A DNA stretch of 19,627 nucleotides from an uncultured Bacteroidales bacterium (GTDB lineage Bacteria > Bacteroidota > Bacteroidia > Bacteroidales > P3): positions 1 to 19,627 of the forward strand of contig CAJOQB010000102.1 of assembly GCA_905236405.1 (NCBI GenBank), in the 5' to 3' direction. Under the pieces are notes generated by a model, which saw only the letters and a program-made list of their open reading frames with translations, searched no databases and was not told the DNA's origin. Shown in pieces: positions 15,470 through 19,627 of this stretch. Position 1 is the first letter of the stretch. Every line of letters starts with the position of its first letter. A program made the position numbers and the translations under genes.

Positions 15470-16315
15470 TTACCAGTCGCGATCGATACGACTATCCACC
15501 TTGCTTTCCTTCTGTTTCTGTTGGTCTTTCAAGGTGTTCTTCTCGTTGTTCTTCACAGCCTTCAGAATCTGTTCAGCCTCTTTTTTCTTCTGGTCTTTGT
15601 TTTGCTGATCCTGCTTGCGTTGTTGCTCCTGCTGACGCTGGTCTTTATTCTGATTCTGCTGTTGCTGTTGGTTTTGCTGTTGTTGATTGTCGCTCTCTTT
15701 TTCCTTTTCTTTTTCTTGTCCCTGTTGTGGTTGTTGTTGCTGTTGCTGCTGGTTTTGCTGCTGTTGCTGCTGGTTTTGGTTGTTCTGTTGGTTTTGTTGT
15801 GCTTGCAACAGCATCTTCTTTGCATACGAAAGGTTGTATTTCGTGTCTTGATTCTTGGGGTCGAGACGCAACGCTTGTTGATAGTCGTTCACCGCCTGTT
15901 GGAACATCTGCCGACCTCCGTCCTGAGCACCACCCTGTTTCTGCTGAAGACCCTGTTGCAAATGACTGTTACCCAAATTGTGATATGCCTTGCTGCGATC
16001 TTTCGCGTCGAGTGCCGCATTGGAAGCAACTCGGTCGAACTGTTTGGCCGCCTCGCTGTAGTTCTTCTGCTGATAGAGGCTGTTGCCCAGATTATAAAGC
16101 GAACGATAATAGGTGCTGTCCTCTCTGAGAGCTTTGCGGTAAGAAGCCTCCGCTTCAGCATAGGCTTCTTTCTTGTATTGACTGTTACCCTGACGGTTCA
16201 AGCTTCGCTGCTCCGTGCTGACCTTTTTCTTTTTAGGGGTGTTGTCCTTCTGCTGGGCAAAGAGCGGCGAAGCAGAAAGCAGGAGCGAAAGAGATATGAG
16301 GAGAAAACGTTTCAT
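15470..16315 (-). CDS. batC: BatC, TPR protein with long Gln/Asn-rich region
   Basis: The 281-residue protein has a signal peptide (1-20), TPR units at about 39-165 (YYRSLYNLGNSLYQQKNYSEAAKQF; AYHNLGNSHLQ; AVNDYQQALRLDP), a Gln/Asn-rich low-complexity stretch at 171-247 with a KEKEKE island, and a short conserved tail (EQILKAVKNNEKNT, 248-261) typical of BatC. It is probably periplasmic and binds BatA/BatB or BatD through the TPRs. batB lies 6 nt upstream. The poly-Gln codons create a long Leu-rich ORF on the plus strand that should not be annotated. Confidence 0.93.
   Translation of the reverse strand: MKRFLLISLSLLLSASPLFAQQKDNTPKKKKVSTEQRSLNRQGNSQYKKEAYAEAEASYRKALREDSTYYRSLYNLGNSLYQQKNYSEAAKQFDRVASNAALDAKDRSKAYHNLGNSHLQQGLQQKQGGAQDGGRQMFQQAVNDYQQALRLDPKNQDTKYNLSYAKKMLLQAQQNQQNNQNQQQQQQNQQQQQQQPQQGQEKEKEKESDNQQQQNQQQQQNQNKDQRQQEQQRKQDQQNKDQKKKEAEQILKAVKNNEKNTLKDQQKQKESKVDSRIDRDW
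15575..15805 (-). repeat. CAA/CAG-type low-complexity tract in batC
   Basis: About 230 bases coding for residues 171-247 of BatC are dominated by Gln codons (CAG and CAA) with AAC/AAT Asn codons between them, seen on the plus strand as TGTTGCTG-type repeats. Runs of six to seven Gln codons occur. Such tracts can change length by slippage; the mix of CAA and CAG should slow this. The tract is in frame with the gene. Confidence 0.8.
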
Positions 16316-16321
16316 GTCTGT

Positions 16322-17377
16322 TTATTTTCGATTAATGATATTACCCCAGTTGATACGACTGTTCTTCTTGGCGAGAACCAAGACCTCGAGAATGAGGAAA
16401 AAGAGACCTGCCGCCAACGGGTACTGATAACGCGATTCATATTCAGAGAACATAGCGCTGCCGTAGTTCTCTTTGTCGAGTTTCTCTATTTGCTTTACGA
16501 TATCCTCGATACCTGCATTGATGTTGTTGGCACGGACATAGATACCCTTGCCTGCTTCAGCGATGTCAATCATCATCTGCTCGTTGAGTTTGGTGGTGAC
16601 AACATTGCCCTCGATGTCTTTCTTGTAGCCAGTCACTTGCCCGTGGAGGTATTCGGGGATGGGGGCACCCTGCTCCAACCCCATACCGATGGTGTTGACC
16701 ACCACCCCTTCGGAGGCAGCGGTATGAGCGGCTTCGACAGCATCGTCCTCGAAGTTTTCACCGTCACTAATCACAATAATGGTGCGAGTCTTTTTCTTCA
16801 CCCATTCACGCTCTTCGTCTCCATAGCCGAAACTGGTCATTGCCTGATCAATAGCTTCGCCAATGGCGGTGCCTTGCGTGTTAATCATGGTGGGCGACGT
16901 CTGGTCGATAAACATCTTGGCGGCGGCATAGTCGTTGGTGAGCGGCATCTGGATGAAGGCACTACCGGCAAACACCACGATGCTGATGCGGTCGCTACCC
17001 AACTTGTCAAGCAGCGTGCTTACCGCTTTCTGGCTTCGTGCCAATCGGTTGGGAGAAATATCCTCGGCCATCATACTGTTGCTGACATCCATACAGATGG
17101 CGATATCGGCACCCACACGTTCGGCTTTCACCATCTTGGTGCCCACTTGCGGATTGGCCCATGCGATAATCAAGCAGGCAAGAGCCAACATCAACAAAGC
17201 GAACTTCACCACAGGACGACGTTGCGACTCCATTGGAGACAGTTGTCGCAACAACGGCTCGTCAGCAAAACGCAGACGCTGCTGTTTGCGTCGATAACGC
17301 ATCCAAACGAAAAGTGCTGTAAACAACACAATCAGCAGCAGTAGATAAAGTATGTTGGGATGTTCGAAATGAATCAT
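16322..17377 (-). CDS. batB: BatB, membrane-anchored von Willebrand A protein
   Basis: The 351-residue protein has N-terminal hydrophobic segments at about 8-26 and 56-74, then a vWA domain with an intact MIDAS: D97-V-S99-N-S101 (CMDVSNSM), T154 region in INTQGTAIGEAI, and VISDGENFEDD. A C-terminal helix (YPLAAGLFFLILEVLVLA) returns to the membrane. vWA/MIDAS domains bind a divalent metal and mediate protein contacts. The twin arrangement with BatA (17384-18379, 6 nt apart) is the hallmark of bat operons. It probably forms a heteromeric inner-membrane complex with BatA under control of a MoxR ATPase encoded outside the window. Confidence 0.94.
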   Translation of the reverse strand: MIHFEHPNILYLLLLIVLFTALFVWMRYRRKQQRLRFADEPLLRQLSPMESQRRPVVKFALLMLALACLIIAWANPQVGTKMVKAERVGADIAICMDVSNSMMAEDISPNRLARSQKAVSTLLDKLGSDRISIVVFAGSAFIQMPLTNDYAAAKMFIDQTSPTMINTQGTAIGEAIDQAMTSFGYGDEEREWVKKKTRTIIVISDGENFEDDAVEAAHTAASEGVVVNTIGMGLEQGAPIPEYLHGQVTGYKKDIEGNVVTTKLNEQMMIDIAEAGKGIYVRANNINAGIEDIVKQIEKLDKENYGSAMFSEYESRYQYPLAAGLFFLILEVLVLAKKNSRINWGNIINRK

Positions 17378-17383
17378 AACAGA

Positions 17384-18379
17384 TTAGTTTTTAAAATAGA
17401 GAAGTTGAAGAACCAGTTCCAAACCCAAACAACCTAACGCCAGAAGCAACAACGGGAGATAGATGTCCTTGTTGTTCTCGTAGCGGGTCACATCGACCTT
17501 TGTCTTTTCCATATGGTCAATCTCGGCAAAGATATTCTCGAGCGACTGTTTGTTGGTGGAACGGAAATACTTGCCCTCTTTGGTGGCTTCGGCCATCGAA
17601 GTAAGCAATTGCTCGTCAATCTCGACAGGAACATTCTGGTAGACGGTGCGACCAAATTGGTCTTTGAAAGGATAGGGAGCCGATCCTCGGGTACCCACAC
17701 CGATGGTATAGAGACGGATGTCATAGAGAGCAGCAATCTCGGCAGCGTTTTGGGGGTCGACCGACCCTTGATTGTTGATACCGTCGGTCAGCAGGATAAT
17801 CACTTTGCTTTTGGCTTGACTGTCTTTCAATCGGTTGACGGCAGTAGCCAATCCATCACCCATAGCGGTTCCGTCCTTGATGATGCCCGTCTTGACGCGA
17901 CTCAACTGGTCGAGCAAAACGTGATGGTCGATGGTCAACGGTATTTGGGTGAACGCCTCACCTGCAAACACCACCAAACCGATACGGTCGTCCTTGCGGC
18001 CTTCGATGAACGAGGCGGCCACTTTCTTGGCTGCCTCCAAACGGTTGGGGCGGAAATCTTCGGCCATCATCGAGCCGCTGATGTCCATTGCCAACACCAC
18101 ATCGATACCCTCTACCTGCATCTCCTCGCGACTCATCTGTCGTTGCGGTCGAGCCAAAGCAACCACAAGCAACGCCACAGCCGCCAAACGCAAAACATAG
18201 AGCAACGGACGCAGCCGCTGTCGCAATGTGGGTTGGCTGCCCTCCATAAGGCTCATGTCCGAAATGCGGAGAGTGGGTTCCTGTTTCCTGTATCGCCACA
18301 CATACCAGACAATCAGCAACGGCACAAGAGCCAATCCTAACAGGAGCCAAGGGTGGACGAGTGTTATATTGTGAAACAT
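17384..18379 (-). CDS. batA: BatA, membrane-anchored von Willebrand A protein
   Basis: The 331-residue protein has hydrophobic segments at about 10-27 and 58-76, then a vWA domain with MIDAS D99-I-S101-G-S103 (AMDISGSM), KDGTAMGDGLATA and LLTDGINNQGSVDP, and a final helix (YLPLLLLALGCLGLELVLQ). It shares the AEDxxPNRLxxxKK segment with BatB (MAEDFRPNRL versus MAEDISPNRL), so the two look like an ancient duplication. It follows the DUF4381-like gene by 9 nt and precedes batB by 6 nt. Confidence 0.94.
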   Translation of the reverse strand: MFHNITLVHPWLLLGLALVPLLIVWYVWRYRKQEPTLRISDMSLMEGSQPTLRQRLRPLLYVLRLAAVALLVVALARPQRQMSREEMQVEGIDVVLAMDISGSMMAEDFRPNRLEAAKKVAASFIEGRKDDRIGLVVFAGEAFTQIPLTIDHHVLLDQLSRVKTGIIKDGTAMGDGLATAVNRLKDSQAKSKVIILLTDGINNQGSVDPQNAAEIAALYDIRLYTIGVGTRGSAPYPFKDQFGRTVYQNVPVEIDEQLLTSMAEATKEGKYFRSTNKQSLENIFAEIDHMEKTKVDVTRYENNKDIYLPLLLLALGCLGLELVLQLLYFKN

Positions 18380-18388
18380 ATCTCTTCT

Positions 18389-19393
18389 TTAGTTATTCGA
18401 TTCTGTTGATTCCTCTTTCTGAACATCTTCGAAATGGTCACCGCCGTCAGCATTCGACTGGTTGTTCGACTTGGCAGCAGTAGTTTCGACAAACTGTACA
18501 GCATTCTTCATCGCTTGGTCGTGCTCATATGGCTGCGGTTCGGCTTTGGCAAACTTCACCATATCGGCTGTGCGGAGAATCTGACGCAACAATGAGTAGT
18601 TTTCCTCGTCACACACTTTGTTGTCGTGGAAAGCCTCAAGCGTTTGGTCGCTGGTCATCTCGGCTGTCTCGATATCATATTGACGACAGATATATCGACG
18701 CACAATGTCGGTCAACTCGGTATGATACTCTTTTGCTTTTCCGCTCTGCCAGAGGCTCTTGACCCGCAACGATTCCAGATTGTCGAGGGCTTCGCGGTCG
18801 GCAGGCACAGGAGGTGCGGCAGGACGGACAATGATGGGTTCTCGCTTCTTGATTTTCTCTCGAATGAAGAACACCAACCACACCAATCCCGCTACCACAA
18901 TGAGCAGCAACACCCATCGGAACAGTTCCCAAAACGTATAAGGTTCACGCATGATGGGAGCAATGCCTTTGATTTCGGCTTTGGTGGTGTCGACATTGGC
19001 CACATCATTGACTGTGAGCATCAAGCTGTCGACTCCCACAATAGAGGCACCCACTTGGATGGTCAATGCTCCGGTCGAATAGGTTCCCTCGTCGAACGAG
19101 GTGACGGTGGTATGCTGGCTGACAGTTACTTGCTGACCTCTTTGTACCGTATCGTAACGCTGGCCAATCACCTCGAGTTTCGAGAGTGCTATCTGGTCGG
19201 GAGCAGGAAAGATATAGGGGTTCATCTTGGTATCGACGACACTTATCACCAAATCAATCTGGTCGCCGATGGTGACTGTCGCCTTGCTGCCTAACGAAAC
19301 GCCCGATGTATCCCAATGCGACGACACATTTTGTGCCATCAACGGGAAGCAGGGAAGCATAGCAATAGTCAGTAGGACAAATAATCGTTTCAT
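18389..19393 (-). CDS. DUF4381-like periplasmic/membrane protein of the bat operon
   Basis: The 334-residue protein has a signal peptide (1-20, ending PLMAQ), a periplasmic beta-rich part (~25-150, Ig-like), one membrane helix at about 157-177 and a charged cytoplasmic tail with a helical segment (EYHTELTDIVRRYICRQYDIETAEMT) like that of DUF4381 and BatD tails, ending in a low-complexity acidic region. In Bacteroidota such a gene usually lies between the DUF58 gene and batA, as here (21 nt and 9 nt away). It probably belongs to the same envelope complex. The family name is assigned by eye and context. Confidence 0.8.
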   Translation of the reverse strand: MKRLFVLLTIAMLPCFPLMAQNVSSHWDTSGVSLGSKATVTIGDQIDLVISVVDTKMNPYIFPAPDQIALSKLEVIGQRYDTVQRGQQVTVSQHTTVTSFDEGTYSTGALTIQVGASIVGVDSLMLTVNDVANVDTTKAEIKGIAPIMREPYTFWELFRWVLLLIVVAGLVWLVFFIREKIKKREPIIVRPAAPPVPADREALDNLESLRVKSLWQSGKAKEYHTELTDIVRRYICRQYDIETAEMTSDQTLEAFHDNKVCDEENYSLLRQILRTADMVKFAKAEPQPYEHDQAMKNAVQFVETTAAKSNNQSNADGGDHFEDVQKEESTESNN

Positions 19394-19414
19394 TATTCTT
19401 TCTTTTATTATTGC

Positions 19415-19627
19415 CTATTGTCTCATATCAAACAACTTGGTGAGCGGCTTGACAAAGTCTTGTCCCGTCTCTATCTCTACCGAATCGATGCCGTATTTCT
19501 TCAGCATCTGCTGCAGCTGCAACTGACGCTGGGCACTCAACGCGGCATAGTTGCGACGCAAAGCGGCGCTGGAGGTATCCACCCATCGCTCGCGTCCCGT
19601 TTCGGCATCCACCATCTTCACCAAACC
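19415..19627 (-). CDS. DUF58 protein, C-terminal end only (gene continues past the right edge)
   Basis: The frame is open to the right edge; the visible 71 residues begin GLVKMVDAETGRERWVDT and end with the usual DUF58 finish (GQDFVKPLTKLFDMR). A TTG at 19624 is internal, not a start. DUF58 proteins are vWA-related and are encoded next to moxR at the head of bat operons, so the moxR gene and the operon promoter should lie just beyond the window. The stop is 21 nt before the DUF4381-like gene. Confidence 0.85.
   Translation of the reverse strand, partial: GLVKMVDAETGRERWVDTSSAALRRNYAALSAQRQLQLQQMLKKYGIDSVEIETGQDFVKPLTKLFDMRQ

Noticed and set aside
15428..17344. 638-codon plus-strand ORF with long Leu-rich stretches
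   Set aside because: It is antisense to batC and batB, and the poly-Leu is the complement of the batC poly-Gln tract. Both minus-strand genes have clear family motifs.

Overview
The window looks like a chromosomal segment of a member of the Bacteroidales (Bacteroidota). The reasons are an almost complete Bat (Bacteroides aerotolerance) operon in canonical order, promoter elements of the Bacteroidota type (TTTG, about 19-21 bases, TAnnTTTG), weak Shine-Dalgarno sequences and an rseC-type gene. I cannot name the genus from the sequence alone.

Region 1 (about 125-6950) is AT-rich and differs in composition from everything to its right. It holds a compact cassette. A plus-strand pair encodes a PLD-superfamily (HKD) nuclease-like protein whose C-terminal half resembles an Hsp70 substrate-binding beta-domain, overlapping by 11 nt an 880-residue SecA-type motor ATPase with a C-terminal SEC-C zinc motif. 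Facing them, with no intervening base, is an 808-residue minus-strand protein with an E2-like domain, an E1/ThiF-type adenylating domain and a C-terminal MPN/JAB-like domain that appears to have lost its metal ligands. A 47-codon ORF sits between the E2-E1 promoter and the E2-E1 start codon. A perfect 13-bp inverted repeat lies inside the last codons of the secA-like gene and may terminate both converging transcripts. This is the candidate undescribed system: ubiquitin-like conjugation enzymes plus a SecA motor plus a peptide-binding nuclease. I know of no named system with this set. A conflict or phage-defence role is inferred from the domain types and the foreign-looking composition, not demonstrated.

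Region 2 (6411-6954) is an AT-rich gap containing the E2-E1 promoter and a near-perfect 31-bp inverted repeat that reads as the terminator of the next operon.

Region 3 (6955-9881, minus strand) is a tight five-gene operon: small lipoprotein, small lipoprotein, MauE/DoxX-like membrane protein with a thioredoxin-like CTYC domain, small lipoprotein, and an uncharacterised three-TM protein. The three lipoproteins share a cysteine pattern (CxC, then two further Cys), which suggests one paralogous disulfide-bonded family tied to the thioredoxin-like protein.

Region 4 (9938-19627, minus strand) is one closely spaced run: DUF58 protein (partial at the window edge), a DUF4381-like membrane protein, batA, batB, batC, batD, batE, a WG-repeat secreted protein, rseC and a GT4-type glycosyltransferase. 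BatA and BatB are membrane-anchored von Willebrand A proteins with intact MIDAS motifs, BatC and BatE are TPR proteins, and BatD is a large Ig-like periplasmic protein. Together they probably form an envelope complex linked to stress and aerotolerance.
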